Below, piece by piece: positions 7,981 through 16,220 of a stretch of DNA of 37,802 nt. Position numbers and translations under genes: made by a program. The notes under the pieces are model-generated. The model worked only from the letters and a program-made list of their open reading frames with translations, did no database searches and had not been told where the DNA came from. The stretch's first letter is position 1, and every line of letters begins with the position of its first letter. Source of the DNA: JBBDIM01 sp040880405 (GTDB lineage: Bacteria > Planctomycetota > Planctomycetia > Pirellulales > Pirellulaceae). The stretch is taken from the NCBI GenBank assembly GCA_040880405.1, contig JBBDIM010000064.1, positions 1 through 37,802 of the forward strand, given 5' to 3'.

Positions 7981-9342
7981 TTACCCCATCAGCGACAGTT
8001 TCAGATAGACTTCCCAGCCGGTTCGAGTCGCCAGAAATAGCGTGAGCAGCATCACAATCCCGCCGCAGACGAGCATCCATCTCGGCATCCGCGCGGCACC
8101 GGTCAGTTCAGGCCGCGTGCCCAGGTAGAGCATCATCGCCGCTAGCAGTGGTAGCCCCAAAATAGTGAGGCTTTGCCCCAGAATAATCAGCGGAACGACC
8201 GGCATTCCGCTCCCGCGCGCCAGCAGGGCAACCACCATCCCGGCCAGCAAACCGAGGGTCGTGCAGATCTTGGTCGGGAGGCTGCTTAGCTTGCAGTCGT
8301 AGCCCAGCCCATCGGAAAGGAGCACACCGCCCACCATCGCATTACCCAAAAACGAACTGAAGGCCCCGGCGAAGATCCCCACACAAAACAGGATCTCGGC
8401 GAAGTAGCCCCATTGCCCCAGCAGCGGTTTTAGTTGCTGGGCGACATCGGTGGCACTGTTGAGGGAGTTCGGGTCGACCGTGCCGTACAGCACCGCGGCA
8501 GAGGTGAGCATGACGATCAGCGAGATACCCGTTAGCACAGCGATCCCAGCCGCAGAGTCGATCCGCTGCTGCGAGAGATTCTCTAGCTTCCAACCTTTTT
8601 CCTTCACCAGATAGCCCTGGTAAAAGGCACCCGCCACCGAGGTGGTGGTCGCTACCAAGGCGACCAGGACTCCGGCGTTTGCTTGGAGTTTCCCGTCGAT
8701 AATCGCCGGCCAGATCCGGCCCGCCTCCCCTGTGGGCCAAGAAGGAATCAACCCCTTAAAGACCGCCAACAAATCCGGCCCGGCGAACAGGATATTGATC
8801 ACAAACACCGCCATCATGACCATCACTAGGCTGATCATAATCTTTTCCAAGTGCTGGTAGATATGCTTCAGGCCAAACAGGGTGAACATGATGATCACAT
8901 TGAGCGCGGCCAGGATCGCCACGCTAATCCAAGGGGCGATCCCCTGGACGACGTCTCCCTCCTCATTGGTCATCGTGGAGAAGGGCTCGATCGCCGCGAG
9001 CACGCCCAAATTGTTGGTGAACTGAAAACAGGCCGCGATCAAAAAGACGGTCACCCCGATCAGGATCGCCATTGGGCGACCCAGCCGAGCCGCGATCTCG
9101 TCTCCGAAGCTCCGCTCATAAATCACCCCCAACCGGGCCGAGAACGAGGTGAGGGCGAACATCAGGAACCCGGCCGAGAGCAGGATCCAGATCATCTGGT
9201 AGCCGAACTGCGTCCCGACCTTGGAGTTGGTCAAAATGCTGCCCGGCCCCAGAACCACCGAGGCCACAATCACCGCCGGGCCTAGGACCCCCAGCAAACC
9301 TCGTTTCGGGGCGGGATCGACGTTTTCAGGAGCTTCGCTCAT
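7981..9342 (-). CDS. NRAMP-superfamily transporter-like protein with non-canonical ion site
   Basis: This is an integral membrane protein of 453 residues with about eleven hydrophobic segments and the LeuT-like NRAMP fold pattern. TM1 reads VLGPGSILTNSKVGTQFGYQ (30-49), aligned with the family's DPGN region. TM6 reads ATTTSVAGAFYQGYLVKEKG (231-250), aligned with the MPHNLYLHSxLV region. The Asp and Asn of TM1 are Gly and Ser here, and the Met-Pro-His of TM6 is Ser-Val-Ala. Canonical NRAMPs co-transport Mn2+/Fe2+ with protons using those residues, so this protein probably carries something else or works differently. It stands alone, with a repeat-containing region upstream. The family call is good; the substrate is unknown. 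Confidence 0.82.
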   Translation of the reverse strand: MSEAPENVDPAPKRGLLGVLGPAVIVASVVLGPGSILTNSKVGTQFGYQMIWILLSAGFLMFALTSFSARLGVIYERSFGDEIAARLGRPMAILIGVTVFLIAACFQFTNNLGVLAAIEPFSTMTNEEGDVVQGIAPWISVAILAALNVIIMFTLFGLKHIYQHLEKIMISLVMVMMAVFVINILFAGPDLLAVFKGLIPSWPTGEAGRIWPAIIDGKLQANAGVLVALVATTTSVAGAFYQGYLVKEKGWKLENLSQQRIDSAAGIAVLTGISLIVMLTSAAVLYGTVDPNSLNSATDVAQQLKPLLGQWGYFAEILFCVGIFAGAFSSFLGNAMVGGVLLSDGLGYDCKLSSLPTKICTTLGLLAGMVVALLARGSGMPVVPLIILGQSLTILGLPLLAAMMLYLGTRPELTGAARMPRWMLVCGGIVMLLTLFLATRTGWEVYLKLSLMG

Positions 9343-9579
9343 GGTGAATGATATCTCGTTAAATCATTGGGTAAAAGCTGTAGCGTACCGCATTTCCGAG
9401 GGAAAGTCAGCCAGGGGCCTCCAGCGCCGTGTCAGTCGACGTCCCGGTGGGCAAGTTTCCTATCTTATCGAATCCCGCGGCGATTACCAATATTTGTGCC
9501 GCACCGGGGATGAGTTCACCCGGAAGAGACACGATCATCTCGCACTTCATCGTGCTGCTTACGCTGCTCCGCTCTCATT
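9343..9579. other. Intergenic region upstream of the NRAMP-like gene
   Basis: No gene is supported. The part at about 9518-9550 (ggaagagacacgatcatctcgcacttca) matches the inner right side of the modular repeat family, so a truncated repeat copy is probably present. The promoter of the minus-strand NRAMP-like gene should lie at about 9345-9450, but no clear motif was found. Confidence 0.5.
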
Positions 9580-9772
9580 GGAAAATGAAAAATGGAGATT
9601 GAAAAATACAGAATAAAAGCGGAAGGACGCGAGCCCACCGGTCTTTAGCGTAAAAATTCCCCCAAGGGCAACGCCGTCTAGTGGAACCAGAGACGGCGTC
9701 CAAACTTGCCGGAAGAGACTTAAGCAGCTCACACTTCTCATGCCCACGTTGGAGGGCGTGGGCATGGCACCC
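9580..9772. repeat. Modular dispersed repeat, copy 2 (ends A...C, with AT-rich flank)
   Basis: An AT-rich flank (9580-9614) precedes aaaagcggaaggacgcgagc at 9615. The core with GGCAACGCCG and GACGGCGTCC follows, and the copy ends with the palindromic word tgcccacgttggagggcgtg plus GGCATGGCACCC (9739-9772). The right end is therefore different from copy 1, while the core is shared. Confidence 0.85.
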
Positions 9773-9786
9773 TCTAGGTCGAGTAT

Positions 9787-10176
9787 TCAATCTTGCGACT
9801 CCTCACCCGATTTCTCAAAAGGGGCGGCGTTCGGATCCGCCTTGTCGGATTTCAGTGATTCTTGCCGCGTTCGGGCCGCCTCCAAAACCTGCCGCTTCGC
9901 TTCGGCCCGGGCCTGGTACTCACCTACCACCACGCCAATCAGCATCGGCAAGCGGAGCAGGACATATACCCCGACCAGGCTGAAGTAGGGGATGTAGAAC
10001 CAGAGCAGACTCTCGTGATAAGGCAGCACACGGAGCAGGCTGAGCAGGATTCCGGTAAGCGTCGTCACCAGCAGGATCTGCCAGATCCGAAACTGGAACC
10101 GATCGGTCCGCCGCACCGGTTGCGGGTCCGGTTCGCGCGGTGGGAAGTCGTCTGGCGGTGTGGTATCCGGAGGCAC
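9787..10176 (-). CDS. Small membrane protein of unknown function
   Basis: This protein has 129 residues and a GTG start. A proline-rich cytoplasmic N-terminus (1-25) is followed by FQFRIWQILLVTTLTGILLS (27-46), a membrane segment of a type common at the N-terminus of planctomycete membrane proteins, then a second and probably third hydrophobic segment (about 55-88). A charged helical tail rich in Ala, Glu, Arg and Lys closes it. No catalytic motif is seen. It is transcribed divergently from the FliN-like gene across 118 bp, which probably holds both promoters. It is likely real because the membrane topology and charge distribution are coherent. Confidence 0.75.
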   Translation of the reverse strand: MPPDTTPPDDFPPREPDPQPVRRTDRFQFRIWQILLVTTLTGILLSLLRVLPYHESLLWFYIPYFSLVGVYVLLRLPMLIGVVVGEYQARAEAKRQVLEAARTRQESLKSDKADPNAAPFEKSGEESQD

Positions 10177-10294
10177 GCTAGCACTTGCACGCGGTGGGAA
10201 ACTGGCCTGAATATATCAAGTTTAACGTCTCGGCGGTCGAATAGATGAAGGAGGAAGTCTCCCCCCGATTCCGGACGATCCACGCGGATAATTC

Positions 10295-11191
10295 ATGGCT
10301 GAATTTAACATCGAAATTGTCGACCAAGTTTTGGCCGCTTGCCAGACCAATGCGGGCGAAGTTTCCGATGCCCTCTCGCGGACAATGAATCGCAAGATTT
10401 CCCTGGAAGTGGAAGAGGGTGGCCCCGTGGCGATCGATGCCTTGCCGCCGGAGTGCCAAGGGCCCGGTCTGTTGATTCTGCTGAAGGTGGAAGCGAGCGC
10501 CGCCCTGCTGGTCCTGCCGGAGTCGAGCGGGCTGCTGCCGATCTGGTACGACAACCCCGATCCAACCGGCGAGAGCAAGCTTTCGACCCTCGGGCAGGAG
10601 CTGGGGATGACCCTCCTACCGGACGAGTTGATCGCCCTGGAGTTCGAGACCCACGCGGTCGAGAATTTGGCGGAGGTGATCTCTCGAATGGGACTGGGCC
10701 CCAAACCGGGGCAGATCTCGCTGCGGCTGACCAGCGATGAGAAATCCACAACTGCCCCCCTGCTGTGGCCAATTGCCAATCCGGCGGCCATCCACGCCGA
10801 CGAAGCCGCCAACGAGAGCCCAACCGCTACGAAGCCCCCTGAGGGCACGAGCCAAAACGCCCAGGGTAGCAATCCGCCACCTTCGTCCCGGATCTCCGAC
10901 TTCAACGAGCTACCCGCTTACAGCCGAAGCTTGCTGCGGATCTCCGTTCCGGTGAAGGTGACCTTGGCCCACAAGCGGATGAAGATCAGCGACATTGTGG
11001 AACTGGGGGTCGGAGCGATCATCGAGTTCGACAAATCGTGCGACGACGCCCTCAACGTCGAGATCGGCGATCAAACGGTCGCCGCTGGCGAAGCGGTCAA
11101 GGTAGGCGACAAATTCGGCCTCCGCCTGACCGAAGTGGTGATGCCCGAGGAACGCTACATCTCGCTCAAGGGCTGCCGCCGCGTCCGGTAA
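10295..11191 (+). CDS. FliN/FliM-type SpoA domain protein
   Basis: This protein has 298 residues. The C-terminal part (about 212-282, RISVPVKVTLAHKRMKISDI...GDKFGLRLTEV) is a SpoA/FliN domain, as in the flagellar switch C-ring protein FliN and type III secretion sorting-platform proteins. Residues 1-150 form a separate domain, with alternating hydrophobic strands and helices, that may be CheC-like as in FliY. This is a weak impression. A linker of about 50 residues rich in Pro, Ser, Thr and Asn joins them. No other flagellar or secretion genes are adjacent, so it is an orphan. It most likely acts as the flagellar FliN/FliY of this organism; another SpoA-based complex is possible. Confidence 0.82.
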   Translation: MAEFNIEIVDQVLAACQTNAGEVSDALSRTMNRKISLEVEEGGPVAIDALPPECQGPGLLILLKVEASAALLVLPESSGLLPIWYDNPDPTGESKLSTLGQELGMTLLPDELIALEFETHAVENLAEVISRMGLGPKPGQISLRLTSDEKSTTAPLLWPIANPAAIHADEAANESPTATKPPEGTSQNAQGSNPPPSSRISDFNELPAYSRSLLRISVPVKVTLAHKRMKISDIVELGVGAIIEFDKSCDDALNVEIGDQTVAAGEAVKVGDKFGLRLTEVVMPEERYISLKGCRRVR

Positions 11192-11218
11192 TGTTTTGTT
11201 CGGGGGTGGAACGATCGC

Positions 11219-11313
11219 CTGATGGAACCCGAGAAGGCGTCCAGGCTTTTCAGAAGAGACACAATCATCGCGCACTTCGCATGCCCACGTTGGAGGGCGT
11301 GGGCATGGCACCC
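11219..11313. repeat. Modular dispersed repeat, copy 3 (left end missing, end C)
   Basis: It begins inside the core at cctgatggaacccgagaagg, continues through 'gaagagacacaatcatc', and ends with the palindromic C module at 11280-11313. It lacks the aaaagcgg left end, so it is a truncated copy. It lies between the FliN-like gene and the convergent hypothetical gene. Confidence 0.8.
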
Positions 11314-11354
11314 AGACATCATGCGCAAACTCTAGCTGAACGAACCGCTGGTTG

Positions 11355-11780
11355 TCATTCCCCCACCAGCCTCCGCAACGTCGCCTCATCAATCCACACC
11401 GCCTCTTGGGTGAGTTGGAACATCAGGTCGACTTCCGGCCAGCCGACCGTTTGAAAGATTTGCTCCCAGCATTCCAACGGGGCGGACCCCTTGAGTTCCA
11501 CGCTCAGCATCTTGCCGCCGCGGTCCAACAGCATCCCGTCGAGCTGCCAGGGTCGGTCGGGATCGGTGGAGACCCAAACCAGCGAGCCGTCCGGTTCGAT
11601 AAACATCCGGGGCAACGCAGCCAGGGCCGCTTCGGTTTGTTCGAAGGTGACCGGCAATGGCTCGCTTAACTGCTGGGGCGTCGGGGCCAAGGTTTCGAGC
11701 GTGCCAAGGGAGTTGGATTGACGGATTCCCGCCACGACCCCCGCGGGCCGAGCATGAAGCGTGAGATGGAGGGGACGCAT
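11355..11780 (-). CDS. Hypothetical protein
   Basis: A 141-residue protein with ATG start and balanced composition. Alternating strands and helices are suggested by RMFIEPDGSLVWVS, RPWQLDGMLLDRGGKMLSVE and LECWEQIFQTVGWP. The strands and a VELKG-like motif loosely recall small nuclease-like or ligand-binding folds, but no family is recognised. It begins 51 bp after the cutA stop on the same strand, so the two are probably co-transcribed. There is no signal peptide or membrane segment, so it is probably cytoplasmic. Confidence 0.7.
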   Translation of the reverse strand: MRPLHLTLHARPAGVVAGIRQSNSLGTLETLAPTPQQLSEPLPVTFEQTEAALAALPRMFIEPDGSLVWVSTDPDRPWQLDGMLLDRGGKMLSVELKGSAPLECWEQIFQTVGWPEVDLMFQLTQEAVWIDEATLRRLVGE

Positions 11781-11831
11781 TGGGATCAGGTGCCAATCAT
11801 GGTGAAGGGGCTCCGCCTGAGGAGGCCCCGG

Positions 11832-12152
11832 CTATTCCGACTCGACCTGCTCGCCGAGCCACACCAGATAGTTTACCGAACCATGGGCGATGGGCACCGC
11901 CACAATCTCCGGCACCTCGTAGGAATGTTCTCTATCGATCGTCCGCGCGACCGCGTCGAACAGCGTGGTGTGGGTTTTGATGTTGAGCGTGAACTCGGTC
12001 GATTTCTCGACCTTCCCCTGCCATTGGTACACGCTGGTCATCGGCCCGGTGATCTGAACGCAGGCGGCTTCCCGGTTGGTGACCAGGATCTCGGCCAAAC
12101 GCTCCGCTTCCTCGCGCGATGACGTGGTGGTGAAAATCATGAGGGCATGCAT
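11832..12152 (-). CDS. cutA: CutA1-type divalent-cation tolerance protein
   Basis: CutA proteins are small, very stable trimeric ferredoxin-like proteins linked to divalent metal tolerance; their biochemical role is still debated. The 106 residues include the family patterns TTSSREEAERLAEILV (9-24), AACVQITGPMTSVYQWQGKV (29-48), EFTLNIKT (53-60) and YEVPEIVAVPIAHGSVNYLVWL (78-99). I chose the ATG at 12152 because an AGGT-containing ribosome-binding site lies 7-10 nt upstream. An in-frame ATG at 12173 would add seven residues. It is the first gene of a likely two-gene operon with the hypothetical gene below it. Confidence 0.92.
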   Translation of the reverse strand: MHALMIFTTTSSREEAERLAEILVTNREAACVQITGPMTSVYQWQGKVEKSTEFTLNIKTHTTLFDAVARTIDREHSYEVPEIVAVPIAHGSVNYLVWLGEQVESE

Positions 12153-12397
12153 GTGAATGGACCTACCGAACACGATGTGATGATTGCTCCCGACACCTGG
12201 GTGGACCGCCTTCTTGACGACCCATAAAACGCCCGCCCCTACGATGACTGACGTTAAAAATTCTGCCCGCCGTGTAGTCTACTCGGAGCTTGTGTGGTTG
12301 GTGTTAGCAATAGAATGTGGATGACCGCAAGTTGCGGGCTTCACGTCTGAATAACGGAAAGATCCGCCCCTTTCCTCCGCATTGCTTGGGAGTCCGG

Positions 12398-13900
12398 TTA
12401 GCCAGCGGCGGGGGGCTTGGGAATAGAATGCGCAGCGGCACCGCTCAAAAAGTGAGGCCTGGCCAGCTTTTGCTCGCCGGCGGCGATGAAGGCTTTGCTC
12501 GGCTTAAGCGCCTGTTGCGGCCCGTCGACTCGAATCCGTCGGATTGGTGAGGGGGCCGTCCCCAGGATTCCGCTCCAAACTTCGTACGGAGCGCCGTGTC
12601 GTTCGTCGTCCGCGTAGAACGTGAGATACGACATCGCCTCGGCCGGCAAAAATTCGCGCGGCGAATCCTCTTTCCCGGTCGGATGATAGGTCCGTCGCCA
12701 GGTTCCGCTGTTGAAGTAAATTTGGTTCAGGACGTAGCCGTCCATGAAGCTGGCATCCAGCGGAACGGTCTCCGCCACATGGGTATGGCCATAGACGAAA
12801 TGCCGGGCCCTGCGATTGCGGAATTCCGGCTCGTGCATCGCGTTGCGGACCAGCGACAACGTCCGCCCACCCCGGCTTTTGGCGATCCAAGCGGCCAATT
12901 GCTCCCCTTGATCGGTCGCGATCTGTCCTTGAAACATCATCAACTGGGCCAGCTCGTCGAAGCTGCCCAGGTAATACGCCAACTGGCCATCGCGGACGAT
13001 CTTCAGGTCGAGCATCCGCCGCACCGCGCGGTCCCACTGGCCCCGGATCTCGTACTGCAGCGAATCGACCGGACAGGTCAATCGCAACAACTGATCGAGC
13101 CACAGGGGTGCCATCGCTAACGGCCGAACATGGTCCAGTTCAGAAAGACCGAGCCGGGTGGAAGCAGGCAGTTGATCTCCCAGCGTCGCTTCAACCTGGT
13201 CTCGGAAGTAGGTGATCAATTCAATCGCCAGCACGTCCGACAGACTACTTTGATCGCGGCGACCGGAATAGCTGAGCGGGTCCCACTGGTCACCATGCCG
13301 AGCACAAACCCGATGCCGCGCCAAGATATCGGCCAGCACCGGATCGTCCGCCCCTTGATGGGGAAAGGGCTTGGCCGGATCGTTCGCTAAGCCCAGCTCA
13401 TCGCACACCACCTGCCGAATCAAGCGATAGCTCTCGCCCTGGTTATGGAGCATCCAGTCGGTATTGCCGACCATATAATGCACACGCACCGGGACCGGGA
13501 TCTGCGGTCCCTCGAAGTCCGGTTTGTGATCCGGCGAGGACTCTGGCAAACGGATGATCTGTTCGACACTCAACGCCTTGAGGATCGCCAAGCTGCGGAC
13601 ATTGTGGGAAAGGGTCCCGCGGAGAACCTTCGCCACACGTTGCACGTAACCATGGCCGTGCGTATCGTCCCAAGGTTTGGGGCCCTCCCCTTGCCAGACG
13701 GACGAGCGAATCAGGTCGAGCGCGTCCCCCAGCAGCAAGACATCGATTCCCGTCAGGGGACGGTAGCCACCATCGCTCCGCCAAGAGGCCCGCACCGCGA
13801 GGTCCTGAAGTCGCTCGGCAAAGATCCGAAACGCCCCCGGGTCGAGGGTTCGACAGGTGGTTTCGTCGGTCAGGTGAATATCGCTAATGATTACAAGCAT
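12398..13900 (-). CDS. Calcineurin-like metallophosphoesterase
   Basis: A cytoplasmic-looking 500-residue protein with the metallophosphoesterase motifs in order: SDIHLTD (D7, H9), LLLGDALDL (D59), VGNTDW (N146), ARHGDQWD (about 197-204) and FVYGHTHVAE towards the C-terminus. Together these bind a dinuclear metal centre. Thr replaces the His usual in the GNHD motif, which serves as an acid or transition-state stabiliser in many family members. The substrate is unknown. The start is ATG at 13900, directly before the first metal motif. A longer open frame to 14305 adds 135 residues that are the antisense of another coding fragment and are not protein-like. It stands alone on the minus strand. 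Confidence 0.88.
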   Translation of the reverse strand: MLVIISDIHLTDETTCRTLDPGAFRIFAERLQDLAVRASWRSDGGYRPLTGIDVLLLGDALDLIRSSVWQGEGPKPWDDTHGHGYVQRVAKVLRGTLSHNVRSLAILKALSVEQIIRLPESSPDHKPDFEGPQIPVPVRVHYMVGNTDWMLHNQGESYRLIRQVVCDELGLANDPAKPFPHQGADDPVLADILARHRVCARHGDQWDPLSYSGRRDQSSLSDVLAIELITYFRDQVEATLGDQLPASTRLGLSELDHVRPLAMAPLWLDQLLRLTCPVDSLQYEIRGQWDRAVRRMLDLKIVRDGQLAYYLGSFDELAQLMMFQGQIATDQGEQLAAWIAKSRGGRTLSLVRNAMHEPEFRNRRARHFVYGHTHVAETVPLDASFMDGYVLNQIYFNSGTWRRTYHPTGKEDSPREFLPAEAMSYLTFYADDERHGAPYEVWSGILGTAPSPIRRIRVDGPQQALKPSKAFIAAGEQKLARPHFLSGAAAHSIPKPPAAG

Positions 13901-14086
13901 CGCCGGGCTTCCAGTGCCGCGTGTCGAGTGCCGCGTACGGTTAGGACGATGAGGAGACCGATGTCCCCCCTGTTTCCTGATTTTCGGTATGCCGCACTCC
14001 TCCACGTGAGGTATTGCGCACAAATCGCTTAATAAGCCATCCTGGATTGCTAGCAGAACCGTGATGCGGAGAGGGCCAATGCATGA

Positions 14087-14452
14087 AGTGCTGGCAAGCG
14101 GTTCGGCGTGAAGCTCGGGTTCGATCGGCAACGTGCCCGACCGATCGGCACGCCGCTGCAGCTGCACTGGGCAATCTTCGACGCGGCCCGGCGATGCGGC
14201 GATTTCGACTTCATCCAGAACAACCCAGACTACCACCTGATGGTACAGTACATCGACACCGGGTCGTACCACTGGTTGGACTTCGAATTCAACCGAGAAT
14301 CGCAAATCGACCTCTTCGCCACGGGCGTAGAAGCGGCGGCAAAGTTTTTGAAGACGTTCGATTGGGATCGCTACCGCGCAGTCCGCCGCGACATGAACCG
14401 CGCCTGGGAACTACAAGGCGGCGGCCACGATCCCCCGGAATCATCGCCATAA
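14087..14452 (+). pseudogene. C-terminal fragment resembling a patatin-like phospholipase
   Basis: An open frame of about 120 codons starts just after a TGA (14084-14086). A GTG at 14108 is the only nearby start. The part YIDTGSYHWLDFEFNRES and LFATGVEAAAKFLKTFDW resembles, from memory, the C-terminal tail of patatin-family phospholipases, with a conserved strand followed by a helix ending in a WD/FDW-x-Y. The GxSxG and DGG/A catalytic motifs are absent and are not found upstream in any frame, because the metallophosphoesterase gene begins there. I read it as a truncated remnant. A small stand-alone gene is the alternative. Confidence 0.42.
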
Positions 14453-14464
14453 TATCTCACCAAT

Positions 14465-14612
14465 AAAAGCGGTAGGGCGCGAGCTCCGGTCTGGGGCGTG
14501 ATAATTCCCCAACGGCAACGCCGCCAAATAGAGGCCGAAACGGCGTCCCGACTTCTTTGAAGAGATAAGATCATCTCGCGATTCACCGGAGGGCTCGCGC
14601 CCTGCCGCTTTT
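14465..14612. repeat. Modular dispersed repeat, copy 4 (inverted ends A...A')
   Basis: The same layout as copy 1: aaaagcggtagggcgcgagc at the left and its imperfect inverse ending in gccctgccgctttt at the right. The core has GGCAACGCCG and GGCGTCC words. It lies between the patatin-like fragment and the sulfatase. Confidence 0.85.
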
Positions 14613-14735
14613 ATTCTTTGGCACACCTGAAGATGATTTGACCCAGGCCGCTTCAGGGAGGATACTACGAGGTCTCACGGCAATGATTCCCCGACGTCCC
14701 TCCCCCCACGCGTTTTCGCCCGAGGTTTTCGCCCC

Positions 14736-16115
14736 ATGCATGTTCTCACTAGTCGATTGATGGTTGTGGTACTTAGCCTGGTTCTGGTTGGTGTGATCAA
14801 TTCGCTCCAAGCCGAAGAAACCCGGCCCCCTAATATTATTTGGATCATGCCGGATGACTTGGGGTATGGCGACGTGGGGTACCTGGGGCAGAAACAGGTG
14901 AAGACGCCCCATATCGATCGACTGGCGAGCGAGGGGATGCGGTTGGATTCGTTTTATGCCGGCAACACGGTTTGCCGACCTTCGCGGTTGGTGCTCTGGA
15001 CCGGTTTGCATAGTGGGCATACCGCGATCAACTCGAACCGGCCGTATGTTTTTTCCGATACGGATGTCACCGTTGCCTCCCGTTTGAAAGAGGCGGGGTA
15101 CACCACCGGTGGCGTCGGCAAGTGGGCGATGGGCAACCCTGGGACCGGGGGTGAGCCGATCCATCATGGGTTTGATTTCTGGTATGGCTACCTCGACCAA
15201 AGCGAGGCCCACAACTTTTACCCGACGCACTTGTATCGTTGTGCCGACGGCGAAGTGAATCAGGAGGAATTGCCGGGCAACGTACTACTCGACGATCCAA
15301 AGGCTCGGGGCCGAGTCGCCAAACCGGAGCACCGCGACACCTACTCGCACGACCTGCTAACCGAGGAAGCGTTGGGGTTCATCCGCGACAACCATGAAAA
15401 GCCGTTCGCGCTGCATGTCCACTGGACCATCCCGCATACCAACAACGAAGGGGGCCGGGTCCTGGGCGACGGGATGGAAGTGCCCGACTATGGCCAATAC
15501 AAGGACCAGGACTGGCCCAACACAGAAAAGGGCTTCGCCGCGATGGTCAGCCGGATGGATGGCGATGTGGGGCGGATTATCGACCTGCTGAAGGAACTCA
15601 AGATCGAACAGAACACGCTGGTCATCTTCACCTCCGACAACGGCCCACACAACGAGGGTGGCCACAAGCATACGTTCTTCAATTCCAACGGCCCCTTGCG
15701 GGGCTTCAAGCGGGACGTCTACGAAGGTGGCATCCGCGTGCCGACCATCGCCTATTGGCCTGGGACGATTCAGCCGGGGACCAAGTCCGATACCCCCTTC
15801 ACCTTCTACGACTACATGGCCACCGCCTGTGATTTGACCGGGGCTAAGATTCCGGAGAAGACCGACGGGATTAGCTTTCTCCCGACGCTGCTGGGCAAGT
15901 CGGAGCAGCAGACCGCCCGCGAGGCGATTTACTCCTCGTACGAAAAGAAGCAGGCGGTGCGGATGGGCCAATGGAAAGGGGTTCGATTGGCTCCCAATCG
16001 ACTGATCGAACTGTACGACCTGTCGACCGACATCGGCGAAGAGGACGACGTTGCCGAGGATCATCCGGAGATCGTGCGGCGGATTGCCCAAGAGATGGAG
16101 AAGGTGACGCGGTAG
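14736..16115 (+). CDS. Secreted formylglycine-dependent sulfatase
   Basis: A type I sulfatase of 459 residues that hydrolyses sulfate esters, typically on algal or animal polysaccharides in planctomycetes. A signal peptide (1 to about 26, ending LQA) is followed by the metal-binding MPDDLGYGD (38-46), with D40 and D41. The active-site motif VCRPSRLVLWTGLHSGH (79-95) follows, where C80 would be converted to formylglycine. The HWTIPHTNNEG region and FTSDNGPHNEGG supply further metal and sulfate ligands. The maturase is not in the window. It is followed after 105 bp by the DUF4838 gene, on the same strand and probably the same transcript, suggesting joint attack on a sulfated glycan. The substrate cannot be read from sequence. 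Confidence 0.95.
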   Translation: MHVLTSRLMVVVLSLVLVGVINSLQAEETRPPNIIWIMPDDLGYGDVGYLGQKQVKTPHIDRLASEGMRLDSFYAGNTVCRPSRLVLWTGLHSGHTAINSNRPYVFSDTDVTVASRLKEAGYTTGGVGKWAMGNPGTGGEPIHHGFDFWYGYLDQSEAHNFYPTHLYRCADGEVNQEELPGNVLLDDPKARGRVAKPEHRDTYSHDLLTEEALGFIRDNHEKPFALHVHWTIPHTNNEGGRVLGDGMEVPDYGQYKDQDWPNTEKGFAAMVSRMDGDVGRIIDLLKELKIEQNTLVIFTSDNGPHNEGGHKHTFFNSNGPLRGFKRDVYEGGIRVPTIAYWPGTIQPGTKSDTPFTFYDYMATACDLTGAKIPEKTDGISFLPTLLGKSEQQTAREAIYSSYEKKQAVRMGQWKGVRLAPNRLIELYDLSTDIGEEDDVAEDHPEIVRRIAQEMEKVTR

Positions 16116-16220
16116 CGGATGCGTGATCAACGGATCGCCGCCCACCGGTTCAACATACCCCGCTGTCGATCACGCATTTCTGTTGACATCATCGCACCCT
16201 TCACCCCGCTGCATTTCGAC

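Noticed and set aside
9739..9772. Short frames beginning with the same peptide at several places (9.7, 11.3, 35.4 and 35.7 kb)
   Set aside because: They are the C module of the dispersed repeat, not a protein family.
13901..14305. 135-codon N-terminal extension of the metallophosphoesterase
   Set aside because: It lies antisense to the patatin-like fragment, and the catalytic motifs start right after the ATG at 13900.
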